Source: Lewinellaceae bacterium
Lineage (GTDB): Bacteria; Bacteroidota; Bacteroidia; Chitinophagales; Saprospiraceae
Direction of reading: 5' to 3'
NCBI GenBank assembly: GCA_020636315.1
Contig: JACJYA010000011.1
Span: 1-64,000 of the forward strand
DNA length: 64,000 bases
Positions 1-8,818 of this stretch are shown one piece after another. The notes under the pieces were generated by a model. The model saw only the letters and a list, made by a program, of their open reading frames with translations, had not been told where the DNA came from and searched no databases. The position numbers and the translations under genes are program-made. Numbering within the stretch: the first letter of the stretch is position 1; the number at the start of each line of letters is the position of its first letter.

Positions 1-12
1 AGAATATCTACT

Positions 13-3000
13 ATGAAAAAATTACTACCTCTTCTGTTGCTGGCCTTCAGCACCATTCTGGCCGCTCAGGAGGATCCCATGGAAGTTTTTCGCGGCAATG
101 CGGTCAAATACAACGCCATTGTTTTCAATTTCTACGTCGATGAGTCCAACAACAAATGGGCGGGCACCGCTGAAGGGCTGTTCCAGGTTCATGACCCCAC
201 CCTGGCCTCGCCGATAACCCTGGCCGAGGGCGAGCAGTCCCTGTTGCGGCTGCCGGACGGCAACCAGGACATCCGCTGGAAGGAAGAAGACCTCATAGCC
301 ATCACCGGAGACATATTTGACCGGCAGAACTACATTACCAGCGGCCATTATGACGCCAACCGGAAAGAGTTATGGATAGGCACCAGCCAGTTCGGCCTGT
401 ATCAGTTCAAGGTAGAACCCAAACTGGAACTGATCGAGCAATTCACCATTTACAATTCCAAACTCAAATCCGATTACATCAATACCATCTATATCGACGC
501 CGCCGGCCGGCAGTGGATCGGTACTCAGGACGGAGTACTTTTCGGCGAAAAAGGCCGGTGGCAGTTGCTACAGCGGGGATACAACATTAAGGCCATCGCC
601 GGAAAGGGGCTGGAAATCTGGCTCATGACAGAAGAGGAAGTTGGCCCGCTCGATTCCCGCCAGCGCTGGGAACCTATTGAAATACCCCGGTTCAAAACCG
701 AAGGGCGCCTGCGGGACATCACCTTTGACGACAAAGGTAACCTGTGGATCGCTTCGGAGATCGTCAGCCGTTTCAATCCGGAAAGCCAGGCTTTTACCAT
801 CTTCGGCCCTGCCCAGGAATACACCAGCCAGTTCGCCAGCTGCCTGGCTGCCGACCGGGACAACGCCATCTGGATAGGCACCCAGGATAAGGGGCTCTAC
901 ATCGTGGATAAGGCCTCTGCCCTCCGGGTAACCGCTCTCATAGATAAAGAAATAAGCTGCAACGGAAATGGGAAGGATGCCGCTCTTAAGGTAGAAGTTT
1001 ACGGAGGACAGGAACCTTATCAATTCCAATGGAGCGGCGGCCTGGCCGGCGCCAATCCCCAGAACCTGCATCCCGGCGAATACCAGCTCACCGTCACCGA
1101 CGCCAGGGGAAGGTCAAAAGCCACTAAAGCAGTTATTGAAGACAAGCGGGTAAAAGCAGTGGCTGCCCTTCTTCAACCGGAGAGCGGCCCCGGAGCCGCT
1201 GATGGCGCCGCCACCGTAAAGGCCGAAGGAGGAACGCCCCCTTACACGTACAGATGGGACAATGGAGAAACGGCCGCTTCGGCCAGCCGGCTCTCCGCCG
1301 GCCAGCATTCGGCTACCGTCACCGACCAGAACGGATGCCAATCGGTTTCCAGCCTGAACATCACTCAGGAACTGGCCGAACTCACCGCCAGCCTGATCCT
1401 CGCCAAACCAGTTGACTGCCCCGGAGGCAATGGGGCTATGCTTGATGTGGAAGCCACCGGAGGAAAAGAGCCCTATGGTTTCCAATGGAGCCAGCCCGGC
1501 CTGGCCGGCGCCCGGGCTCAAGGCATTGCTTCCGGTGATTACAGCGTTACCGTTTCCGATGCCGAAGGCAATACGGCTGTTGCTCAGATCTCCGTTACCC
1601 AGCCTGACCCCATGGTGCTCGCTACAACAGTAACCGCCCCGGCCAGCACCGGCAATGCCGACGGCCAGGCGGAGGTAACCGCAAGCGGCGGCAGCGGCGG
1701 CTATACCTATAAATGGGACAACGGCGCAACAACCGCCCAGGCGGAAAACCTCGCGCCCGGCAACCACACCGTCACCGTCACCGACCAGAAGGGGTGCTCC
1801 GCTACCGCTTCCGTGGAGATATCCGAGAACATCCTGCCTCTGCAGGTGGCCATTCAGCAAACCGCGGAAGTCGATTGCTTCGGCGGCAGCCAGGCCGCTC
1901 TGGAGGTGAAGCCCACCGGCGGGAAAGGGCCGTTCCAATATCAGTGGAGCCAGGACGGCCTCAGCGGCAAGCAGCCCGCCGGGCTGAAGGCTGGCGAATA
2001 CGCCGTTACCGTCACCGATGCGGCGGGCAATGCCCAATCCGCTCAGGTTTCCATCCCGCAGCCGGAGGCCCTGGCCGCATCCGCAACGGCAACCGCCCCG
2101 GCCAGCACCGGCAATGCCGACGGCCAGGCGGAGGTAACCGCAAGCGGCGGCAGCGGCGGCTATACCTATAAATGGGACAACGGCGCAACAACCGCGCAGG
2201 CGGAAAACCTCGCGCCCGGCAACCACACCGTCACCGTCACCGACCAGAAGGGGTGCTCCGCTACCGCTTCCGTGGAGATCTCCGAGAACATCCTGCCTCT
2301 GCAGGTGGCCATTCAGCAAACCGCGGAAGTCGATTGCTTCGGCGGCAGCCAGGCCGCCCTGGAGGTGAAGCCCACCGGCGGGAAAGGGCCGTTCCAATAT
2401 CAGTGGAGCCAGGAGGGCCTCAGCGGCAAGCAGCCTGCCGGGCTGAAGGCTGGCGAATACGCCGTTACCGTCACCGATGCGGCGGGCAATGCCCAATCCG
2501 CTCAGGTTTCCATCCCGCAGCCGGAGGCCCTGGCCGCATCCGCAACGGCAACCGCCCCGGCCAGCACCGGCAATGCCGACGGGCAGGCGGAGGTAACCGC
2601 AAGCGGCGGCAGCGGCGGCTATACCTATAAATGGGACAACGGCGCAACAACCGCGCAGGCGGAAAACCTCGCGCCCGGCAACCACACCGTCACCGTCACC
2701 GACCAGAAGGGGTGCTCCGCTACCGCTTCCGTGGAGATCTCCGAGAACATCCTGCCTCTGCAGGTGGCCATTCAGCAAACCGCGGAAGTCGATTGCTTCG
2801 GCGGCAGCCAGGCCGCCCTGGAGGTGAAGCCCACCGGCGGGAAAGGGCCGTTCCAATATCAGTGGAGCCAGGAGGGCCTCAGCGGCAAGCAGCCTGCCGG
2901 GCTGAAGGCTGGCGAATACGCCGTTACCGTCACCGATGCGGCGGGCAATGCCCAATCCGCTCAGGTTTCCATCCCGCAGCCGGAGGCCCTGGCCGCATCC

Positions 3001-4968
3001 GCAACGGCAACCGCCCCGGCCAGCACCGGCAATGCCGACGGGCAGGCGGAGGTAACCGCAAGCGGCGGCAGCGGCGGCTATACCTATAAATGGGACAACG
3101 GCGCAACAACCGCGCAGGCGGAAAACCTCGCGCCCGGCAACCACACCGTCACCGTCACCGACCAGAAGGGGTGCTCCGCTACCGCTTCCGTGGAGATCTC
3201 CGAGAACATCCTGCCTCTGCAGGTGGCCATTCAGCAAACCGCGGAAGTCGATTGCTTCGGCGGCAGCCAGGCCGCCCTGGAGGTGAAGCCCACCGGCGGG
3301 AAAGGGCCGTTCCAATATCAGTGGAGCCAGGAGGGCCTCAGCGGCAAGCAGCCTGCCGGGCTGAAGGCTGGCGAATACGCCGTTACCGTCACCGATGCGG
3401 CGGGCAATGCCCAATCCGCTCAGGTTTCCATCCCGCAGCCGGAGGCCCTGGCCGCATCCGCAACGGCAACCGCCCCGGCCAGCACCGGCAATGCCGACGG
3501 GCAGGCGGAGGTAACCGCAAGCGGCGGCAGCGGCGGCTATACCTATAAATGGGACAACGGCGCAACAACCGCGCAGGCGGAAAACCTCGCGCCCGGCAAC
3601 CACACCGTCACCGTCACCGACCAGAAGGGGTGCTCCGCTACCGCTTCCGTGGAGATCTCCGAGAACATCCTGCCTCTGCAGGTGGCCATTCAGCAAACCG
3701 CGGAAGTCGATTGCTTCGGCGGCAGCCAGGCCGCCCTGGAGGTGAAGCCCACCGGCGGAAAAGGGCCGTTCCAATATCAGTGGAGCCAGGAGGGCCTCAG
3801 CGGCAAGCAGCCCGCCGGGCTGAAGGCTGGGGAATACGCCGTTACCGTCACCGATGCGATGGGAACTACTCAATCCGCCGCTTTCTCTGTTTCACAACCG
3901 GAAGCTTTAGCGGCTTTGGCCGAAGTAACTGCCCCGGCCAGCACCAACAATTCAGATGGGCAGGCCAGCATCACAGTATCGGGAGGAACGGCGCCTTATG
4001 CATACGAGTGGGACAACGGAGAAACAACTCCTACTGCCCGCGGCCTTGCTCCCGGCCAGCATGGAGTTACTGCCACGGACAGCCGGGGATGTGCAGCTAC
4101 AGCTATCGTAGAGATCACTGAAAACATACTGCCCCTGCAGGTGGCCATCCGGCAGGTTCAGGAGATCAGTTGCTATGGAGAAAGCAATGCCGCCATAGTA
4201 GTGGAAGTAAAAGGCGGCAAAGGGCCGTTTCAATATGAGTGGAATGACGGCAATATCACCGGAGAGCGCGCCTCCGGCCTGGTTGCCGGTGAGTACGCCG
4301 TAACGGTAACCGATGTGGCGGGCACCACCCGATCGGCAGTGGCCAGCATCGGCCAGCCGGAACTTCTGGCTGTCTCCATAACCGAAAAAGAACCCGCCTT
4401 CAGTGATACCAGTAATGATGGCAAGGCCACGGCAGAAGCTACCGGCGGTAGCGGCAACTACACCTTCCGGTGGGACAGCGGGGAGTCCGGCGCCCGGGCG
4501 AAGAATCTCGCCCTGGGCCAGCACGGCCTTACGGTTACAGACGAAAGGGGATGTACGACAAGCACTAATTTCGAGATCACGGAACGGATCATGAAAGAGC
4601 TGGCTTCCGGAGCAGTGCGCAGTGGGCAGACCATACAGATGCAGAAGCTGCAGTTCGAGGCAGACAGTACGAACATAACCGAAGACAACCAGCCTATCCT
4701 GGATGAGATCTATGTATTTCTGAAAAGCAACCCTTCTATCGTTGTGGAGATCGGCGGGCACACCAACAACCTGCCGCCTCCGGAGTATTGCGACCAGCTA
4801 TCCACCGCCCGTGCCCGCTCTGTTGCAGAATATCTGGTACATAAGGGGATCTCTCCCGAAAGGGTATTCTACAAGGGATATGGCAAGCGAAAACCGCTGT
4901 TTTCCAACGCTACGGAAGACGGCCGCAGGCGCAACCAGCGGGTGGAGATCAAGATCCTGAGGTTATAA
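13..4968 (+). CDS. Propeller/SprB-repeat/OmpA surface protein
   Basis: Secreted 1651-residue protein. Residues 1-18 form a signal peptide. Residues ~25-300 contain two-component-regulator propeller motifs (WIGTQDGV, WIGTQDKGL, LWIASE). Residues ~305-1530 are a long run of SprB-type repeats, with recurring YxFxW, TVTDxxGC and VTVTDAxG motifs. Residues ~1540-1651 are an OmpA-like peptidoglycan-binding domain (FEADSTNI; STARARSVAEYL; GYGKRKP; RRRNQRVEI). SprB repeats are known from gliding adhesins and other cell-surface proteins of Bacteroidota; the OmpA domain should anchor the protein to peptidoglycan. Inference: an envelope-anchored adhesin or sensor-like surface protein exported by Sec. The middle contains nearly identical 153-residue units, so copy number may vary. 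Starts at the only ATG before the signal peptide, close to the window edge. Confidence 0.88.
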   Translation: MKKLLPLLLLAFSTILAAQEDPMEVFRGNAVKYNAIVFNFYVDESNNKWAGTAEGLFQVHDPTLASPITLAEGEQSLLRLPDGNQDIRWKEEDLIAITGDIFDRQNYITSGHYDANRKELWIGTSQFGLYQFKVEPKLELIEQFTIYNSKLKSDYINTIYIDAAGRQWIGTQDGVLFGEKGRWQLLQRGYNIKAIAGKGLEIWLMTEEEVGPLDSRQRWEPIEIPRFKTEGRLRDITFDDKGNLWIASEIVSRFNPESQAFTIFGPAQEYTSQFASCLAADRDNAIWIGTQDKGLYIVDKASALRVTALIDKEISCNGNGKDAALKVEVYGGQEPYQFQWSGGLAGANPQNLHPGEYQLTVTDARGRSKATKAVIEDKRVKAVAALLQPESGPGAADGAATVKAEGGTPPYTYRWDNGETAASASRLSAGQHSATVTDQNGCQSVSSLNITQELAELTASLILAKPVDCPGGNGAMLDVEATGGKEPYGFQWSQPGLAGARAQGIASGDYSVTVSDAEGNTAVAQISVTQPDPMVLATTVTAPASTGNADGQAEVTASGGSGGYTYKWDNGATTAQAENLAPGNHTVTVTDQKGCSATASVEISENILPLQVAIQQTAEVDCFGGSQAALEVKPTGGKGPFQYQWSQDGLSGKQPAGLKAGEYAVTVTDAAGNAQSAQVSIPQPEALAASATATAPASTGNADGQAEVTASGGSGGYTYKWDNGATTAQAENLAPGNHTVTVTDQKGCSATASVEISENILPLQVAIQQTAEVDCFGGSQAALEVKPTGGKGPFQYQWSQEGLSGKQPAGLKAGEYAVTVTDAAGNAQSAQVSIPQPEALAASATATAPASTGNADGQAEVTASGGSGGYTYKWDNGATTAQAENLAPGNHTVTVTDQKGCSATASVEISENILPLQVAIQQTAEVDCFGGSQAALEVKPTGGKGPFQYQWSQEGLSGKQPAGLKAGEYAVTVTDAAGNAQSAQVSIPQPEALAASATATAPASTGNADGQAEVTASGGSGGYTYKWDNGATTAQAENLAPGNHTVTVTDQKGCSATASVEISENILPLQVAIQQTAEVDCFGGSQAALEVKPTGGKGPFQYQWSQEGLSGKQPAGLKAGEYAVTVTDAAGNAQSAQVSIPQPEALAASATATAPASTGNADGQAEVTASGGSGGYTYKWDNGATTAQAENLAPGNHTVTVTDQKGCSATASVEISENILPLQVAIQQTAEVDCFGGSQAALEVKPTGGKGPFQYQWSQEGLSGKQPAGLKAGEYAVTVTDAMGTTQSAAFSVSQPEALAALAEVTAPASTNNSDGQASITVSGGTAPYAYEWDNGETTPTARGLAPGQHGVTATDSRGCAATAIVEITENILPLQVAIRQVQEISCYGESNAAIVVEVKGGKGPFQYEWNDGNITGERASGLVAGEYAVTVTDVAGTTRSAVASIGQPELLAVSITEKEPAFSDTSNDGKATAEATGGSGNYTFRWDSGESGARAKNLALGQHGLTVTDERGCTTSTNFEITERIMKELASGAVRSGQTIQMQKLQFEADSTNITEDNQPILDEIYVFLKSNPSIVVEIGGHTNNLPPPEYCDQLSTARARSVAEYLVHKGISPERVFYKGYGKRKPLFSNATEDGRRRNQRVEIKILRL
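1632..3858 (+). repeat. 459-bp in-frame tandem repeat, ~4.85 copies
   Basis: Units begin near 1632, 2091, 2550, 3009 and 3468, each exactly 459 bp (153 codons); the last is cut short at about 3858. Each unit encodes four SprB half-motifs. Copies differ by only a few bases (for example GGC/GGG at the DGQ codons and a D/E change in QWSQ[D/E]G), whereas SprB repeats on either side of the array are strongly diverged. This points to recent unequal crossover or gene conversion. Confidence 0.95.
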
Positions 4969-4976
4969 AAGAACCG

Positions 4977-5013
4977 GGCCCTGGCAAAGCCTGCCGCTAT
5001 AGGGCCATTTTTT
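4977..5013 (+). terminator. Rho-independent terminator after the SprB/OmpA gene
   Basis: A hairpin with stem GGCCCT/AGGGCC (4977-4982 and 5001-5006) is followed directly by ATTTTTT, 8 bp past the stop codon of the large surface protein. Stem and U-tract are both visible; the stem is short. Confidence 0.6.
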
Positions 5014-5067
5014 CGAGGCCGAAGCGAAACTTTGTTGTCCAACAAGGATTGTGAAAAAGCCGGCGTC

Positions 5068-5538
5068 TTACCGGAAAATCACCGGAAAGCGAAACTCCCT
5101 GTCGTTCTCCGGCAAGCCGGAAGGATTGGCTTTTTCGAAACGCAGGTAGCCGCGTTCATCCCCAGGAGATTCAAATTCCAGAGTCAGCCGGAACGGCACA
5201 AAATCCTCCGTCATCCAGTTGCCCTGAGCCTCGGCATTGCCGGTGGCCAGGGTTTTATAATCCTTGTCCAGAAGGGTAACCGGAAAGCTCCCTTCAAAAA
5301 ACCAGTATCCCCTGGCCCGTCCTTCGATACCGAGAGGAGATGCCACATTCTGGTTGGGCAGGGGCTTTTCGACCTTAAGCAGGTTTCCGATGCGTTCCTT
5401 TTCTGCTGTATCTCTCTCAGGAGAGGCAGCCGGGTTAGCCAGCGTATCGGCCGAAGGTTGCTCTTCGTGTGAGGAGGATGGCGGCCCGCCGTTACAGGCA
5501 GTGAATAGAAGTGTCAAAAAGAAGATCAGATAACGCAT
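5068..5538 (-). CDS. Gmad2-type immunoglobulin-like lipoprotein
   Basis: A 156-residue lipoprotein. The start at 5538 is preferred over upstream in-frame starts because it opens directly onto a lipoprotein signal (MRYLIFFLTLLFTAC, lipobox LFTAC) and has AGGAAAG 9-10 nt upstream. After a polar linker rich in Ser, Glu and Pro, the C-terminal ~90 residues resemble the Gmad2 (bacterial spore germination immunoglobulin-like) domain: GYWFFEGSFPVTLLD, then GNWM and an FEKANPSG stretch. Gmad2 domains are small beta-sandwiches found in envelope lipoproteins of many phyla and have no known catalytic role. It lies downstream of the cytochrome c gene on the same strand, 237 bp away. The family call is moderately sure; the function is unknown. 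Confidence 0.75.
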   Translation of the reverse strand: MRYLIFFLTLLFTACNGGPPSSSHEEQPSADTLANPAASPERDTAEKERIGNLLKVEKPLPNQNVASPLGIEGRARGYWFFEGSFPVTLLDKDYKTLATGNAEAQGNWMTEDFVPFRLTLEFESPGDERGYLRFEKANPSGLPENDREFRFPVIFR

Positions 5539-5677
5539 GTTGTTGCTTTCCTGTTGAAAGGATATTGGCGCCCTGATGTTTACTTCAGGCTCGTTAAACA
5601 TGAGTTCATCCCGAATTTCAGCGAAAAGATATAAAGTGTTGGTTATCAATGGCAAACGGCGGGGCGTTTGTTGCCAG

Positions 5678-5714
5678 TTGCGGGTTGCGGGCTTATCCGA
5701 CAACCCGCAACCCG
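5678..5714. repeat. Palindromic intergenic hairpin
   Basis: CGGGTTGCGGG (5681-5691) pairs perfectly with CCCGCAACCCG (5704-5714) around a 12-nt loop, between the cytochrome c gene and the Gmad2 lipoprotein. No U-tract follows on the minus strand, so it is a weak terminator candidate there; a REP-like element is the alternative. The words GTTGCCAGTTG and GTTGCGGG also occur in other spacers of this window. Confidence 0.6.
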
Positions 5715-5775
5715 AAAAAATTGATCATCAGATTGCCGTGAGCCTTCAATTCGGGATGGCCCAAAGGAAGCCGGC

Positions 5776-6297
5776 TCACCCTTCTCCTTCCGCCGGCTCT
5801 TCACTGGTTTCCGTACCGGCCGGAGCTTCCCGTTGAATGGACTGCAAATAGATCACGATCTTGCCGATTTCCTCTTTGACTTCCTCATGGGTGACCAGGT
5901 TTTCCGATTTCTGGAAAGTGAGGCCCCAGATGGGCATATCGCCGCGGCCGTGCCCTTCCACCTCTTCGGTGCCATCGATGATCTTGCGGAGCTCTTCGGC
6001 GGGGAAAGTGCCACCCCGCTCGGCAGCGATCAGGGTGAGGTCGGTCGGCTCCAGTTTAAGGAGTTCGGCCATAGGGCCGTCTCCGTGTTCGCCGTGGCAG
6101 ATCTGGCAGTAAGACATATACAGCTCTTTGCCCCGGGCCAGCGGGTCCGTTTCCTCATGAACCGGAGCCTCTTCGGCAGCCGTTTCTTTGGGCTGGCCGG
6201 CATTGTTACAACTCACGGTAAACTGGGCCGCACCGGCAAGCAAAAATGCGAGGCATAAGGTGTAAAAAATTTTGTTCAGTTTAGTGATCCGTTTCAT
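5776..6297 (-). CDS. Cytochrome c lipoprotein
   Basis: A 173-residue protein with a lipoprotein signal (lipobox FTVSC, Cys ~30), an acidic linker, then a single c-type cytochrome domain: heme-binding motif CQICH followed by GEHGDG and a distal methionine in GDMPIW. It should sit on the periplasmic side of a membrane and carry electrons, as small class I cytochromes do for terminal oxidases or periplasmic dehydrogenases. No oxidase or dehydrogenase gene is adjacent, so its partner cannot be named. The C-terminus is Glu/Pro/Gly-rich. Starts at ATG 6297, directly before a basic signal-peptide n-region. Confidence 0.88.
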   Translation of the reverse strand: MKRITKLNKIFYTLCLAFLLAGAAQFTVSCNNAGQPKETAAEEAPVHEETDPLARGKELYMSYCQICHGEHGDGPMAELLKLEPTDLTLIAAERGGTFPAEELRKIIDGTEEVEGHGRGDMPIWGLTFQKSENLVTHEEVKEEIGKIVIYLQSIQREAPAGTETSEEPAEGEG

Positions 6298-6396
6298 TTC
6301 AATGATTTTTATTGGTAAGATATAAAAGCCATCAAAAACAAAACAAAAATTCTACCTATTTCATGGTATTGCCAGCCAAATTTCACGAAGCCGGCG

Positions 6397-7056
6397 TTAT
6401 AATCTCACCCCCAGGCCCAATCTCAGGAAGCGGTTCACGCCCAGGTCATAGGCAATGGAGGTTTGGTCGCGCTGCCGCTCGGTGAATAACGGGTGGTGAA
6501 TGTAGCTGTGTTCTATCCCCACGCCTATGGAAAAGACAGAGGCGTTGAAGTCTGCAAAAAAACGCTGGCCGAGCGGGATCTCGAAATGGGGAATGAAAGA
6601 CAGGAGGAAACCTCCCGACTTCAGGTCTCTGGGAAATCTCGTAGTCGTCAGGGGCTCCACCCGCCCGTCGTAGTAGTAAAGCAAAAGGCCGCCCCCCAGC
6701 CGCACCCTGATAATTTTGAACAAGTTGCCTTCAAGGTAAGAACCCAGCTCGTAACGAAAACCGAATTCCCGTTCCCGCGCCCGATCCATTTCCACTGTTT
6801 CATTCCGCCAGTGAAAGCTGGCCTCCACTTCGTGCACCGTCCGGCTGCCGGCATTCCGGACGCTGAAGGCCGGGGTAAAACCCATGAATTCAAATGGCCG
6901 GGGCTTGGCTCTGTAATACCGGGGCACGCGTTCGGACTTGAGGTAGAGCGCATTCCCATACAAACGGAAGCTGATTTCCGTGGGCGAATCCTCCTGGGCG
7001 TTCAGGGCAGCAACAGACAGCCCGGCCAGGGCCAGGAGCAGAGAGAGGCGTTTCAT
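6397..7056 (-). CDS. Putative outer-membrane beta-barrel protein
   Basis: A 219-residue exported protein of no recognised family. The start at 7056 (MKRLSLLLALAGLSVAAL, then NAQ) gives a clean signal peptide; the longer frame has unlikely basic upstream residues. The mature part alternates polar and hydrophobic residues, is rich in Tyr, Phe, Arg and Gly, and ends in LGLGVRL, as expected for a small transmembrane beta-barrel. It begins 11 bp after the stop of the upstream serine hydrolase gene, so the two probably form an operon. A porin-like or accessory role is inference. Confidence 0.7.
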   Translation of the reverse strand: MKRLSLLLALAGLSVAALNAQEDSPTEISFRLYGNALYLKSERVPRYYRAKPRPFEFMGFTPAFSVRNAGSRTVHEVEASFHWRNETVEMDRAREREFGFRYELGSYLEGNLFKIIRVRLGGGLLLYYYDGRVEPLTTTRFPRDLKSGGFLLSFIPHFEIPLGQRFFADFNASVFSIGVGIEHSYIHHPLFTERQRDQTSIAYDLGVNRFLRLGLGVRL

Positions 7057-7067
7057 ACTTTTGTTTT

Positions 7068-8597
7068 TTACTGTTTTACAAATGTATAAGGCAGAAACTC
7101 TATAAAGTCGTTGACCCGCAGCGTACAGGTTTTCACTTTTCCTTCTTCGATCGCGAAGGGCCACACTTTGACGCCGTAAAGCGGGTTGTTGTACGTACAC
7201 AGGAACCGGTTGCCGCCCAGAGGCTCCAGGGTAGCGCTCAGCCCCGGGTGGTGCTCGAAGGATACCGAAAGCCCGCCTTCCTCCTTTTTGATGCTGATAT
7301 GGCCATAAACCTCGTGTTCATAGCTCCCGGCAAAAGCCTCCAGAGGCAGTGCAGGCTCGTGATTCATGGCCACCGTGTCCCTCCATCTTTCAATGGCGGC
7401 TTCCTGATCTGCCGTCGTCTTCTTCCAGTAACCATTGTAAGCCTGGCTGTACCCCCGGTAGGGCAGGCCGAGGAAGGCGTCGAGTATCTCCCACTTCAGC
7501 GCTTCGAAGAAGTAGTTCTGGTCGGTATTGGTCAGCACCACGATGCCCAGGTTCTCTTCCGGCAGCAGGGTCACCGAAGTCACAAAGCCGTGGATGCCGC
7601 CGGTATGGGAGACGATCTCCCGCGCTTCATAATCCTCCAGTTGCCAGCCCATGGCGTACAGCCTGAAGTGGTTTCGGTTGAACGGGTGGCCGGAACGGCC
7701 GACGATGGATTCCGGCTTGCGCGTCCGCCCGATCACTTCGGCGGGGATTACCTGTTCTTCCTTGTATTTGCCGCCATTGAGCTGGGCCATCAGCCAGTGG
7801 CTCATATCGCTGATGGAAGAGGAAATGGACCCCGCCGGCGCCACGGGGTCGATCTCTCCGTAGGGGATCAGCTTCAGTTCTCCGTGGTGGATGGTATGGG
7901 CGGCGGCCCTGTTGGTTGCCCCTTCGATCTCAGAAGAGAGCGCCAGAGTGCGGTTCATTTCCAGAGGTTGGAAGAGGCGCTTGCGCAGGGTTTCCGCCCA
8001 GCTGTCGCCGCTGATGTGCTCGATGCACTCCCCGGCGAGGAGGAAGCCGGCGTTGCAGTAGCCCCACCTGGTACGGAAATCGTAGAGCGGCTTCAGCTTG
8101 CCGAAATTCTCAATGATCTGCTCGGTGGTGAAGTCGGAATCAAAGTACATAAAGTCGCCCTGAAAGGTCTCCATGCCCAGGCGGTGGGTCACCAGGTCCA
8201 TCAGGATGGCGTTCTCTTCCACCCAGGGGTCGTGCATCCGGAATTCGGGCAGCCATTTTTTGACCTTATCGTCCAGCGCGCATTTTTTCTCGTTCGCCAG
8301 CATGGCCAGGGCCGTCCCGGTAAACGCTTTGGTGTTGGAGCCGATCATGAACAGGGTGTTCTCATCCACCTTTTCCGGCTGCCCCAATGCCCGCAGGCCA
8401 TAGCCTTTCATCACCACGGGCTTTCCGTCTTTCACCACGCAGACGGCAACGCCGGGGATCTGCCAGTCGGCCAGGGCGCGTTCTACATAAACATCCAGGC
8501 TGTCGGTGATGAAGGCCGGCAATTGGGTAGCCGGCTGGGCGATGGCCAGTTGGACGAAAGCCATCAGCAAAAGGAACAATGGTAGTGGTTTTTTCAT
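7068..8597 (-). CDS. Beta-lactamase-family serine hydrolase (class C type)
   Basis: A 509-residue exported enzyme with a signal peptide (MKKPLPLFLLLMAFVQLA). Residues ~25-370 form a class C beta-lactamase/penicillin-binding-type fold: SxxK is SNTK, YxN is YCN, and the third motif lies near HTGG (HTGGIHG). The C-terminal ~110 residues resemble the DUF3471-type beta domain that follows many such hydrolases. Family members are esterases, D-aminopeptidases or peptidases much more often than true beta-lactamases, so the substrate cannot be given. It is the first gene of a pair with the barrel candidate 11 bp downstream. Confidence 0.88.
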   Translation of the reverse strand: MKKPLPLFLLLMAFVQLAIAQPATQLPAFITDSLDVYVERALADWQIPGVAVCVVKDGKPVVMKGYGLRALGQPEKVDENTLFMIGSNTKAFTGTALAMLANEKKCALDDKVKKWLPEFRMHDPWVEENAILMDLVTHRLGMETFQGDFMYFDSDFTTEQIIENFGKLKPLYDFRTRWGYCNAGFLLAGECIEHISGDSWAETLRKRLFQPLEMNRTLALSSEIEGATNRAAAHTIHHGELKLIPYGEIDPVAPAGSISSSISDMSHWLMAQLNGGKYKEEQVIPAEVIGRTRKPESIVGRSGHPFNRNHFRLYAMGWQLEDYEAREIVSHTGGIHGFVTSVTLLPEENLGIVVLTNTDQNYFFEALKWEILDAFLGLPYRGYSQAYNGYWKKTTADQEAAIERWRDTVAMNHEPALPLEAFAGSYEHEVYGHISIKKEEGGLSVSFEHHPGLSATLEPLGGNRFLCTYNNPLYGVKVWPFAIEEGKVKTCTLRVNDFIEFLPYTFVKQ

Positions 8598-8818
8598 GGT
8601 GGTTGGTTGGTTTGGCAGGTAATTTGATATTTATCAGTTACTGTTTTGTAAACCGGGCGGAACAAACTCTAAGGTACGGCATATTTTTATTGTCCCTCAT
8701 GGGCATGTTCCGTACCTACGGCACGGGTAACGCTTCCCCGTGGCATGATCTACCGATATTTCATCCCTACGGGATTTCAATTGTATCCTTCGTTTTAGCC
8801 CCTGATTCGAATTTTCCC
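8598..8818. other. Intergenic spacer with hairpin-forming repeat
   Basis: A 221-bp spacer between the serine hydrolase start and the end of the NYN gene. It holds CGTACCTACGGCACGG (about 8710-8727) and ATCCCTACGGGAT (about 8762-8774), both self-complementary over short arms. Sequences like this recur as interspersed repeats in some Bacteroidota genomes (recalled impression, not checked). No ORF is convincing. Confidence 0.35.

Noticed and set aside
1114..3873. Long 919-codon open frame on the minus strand inside the SprB gene
   Set aside because: It mirrors the GC-rich 459-bp repeats; composition is Gly/Leu/Arg-rich with no domain, and the plus-strand protein is clearly real.
7248..8585. 445-codon plus-strand ORF opposite the serine hydrolase
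   Set aside because: Antisense shadow of a well-supported gene, no domain and atypical residue mix.
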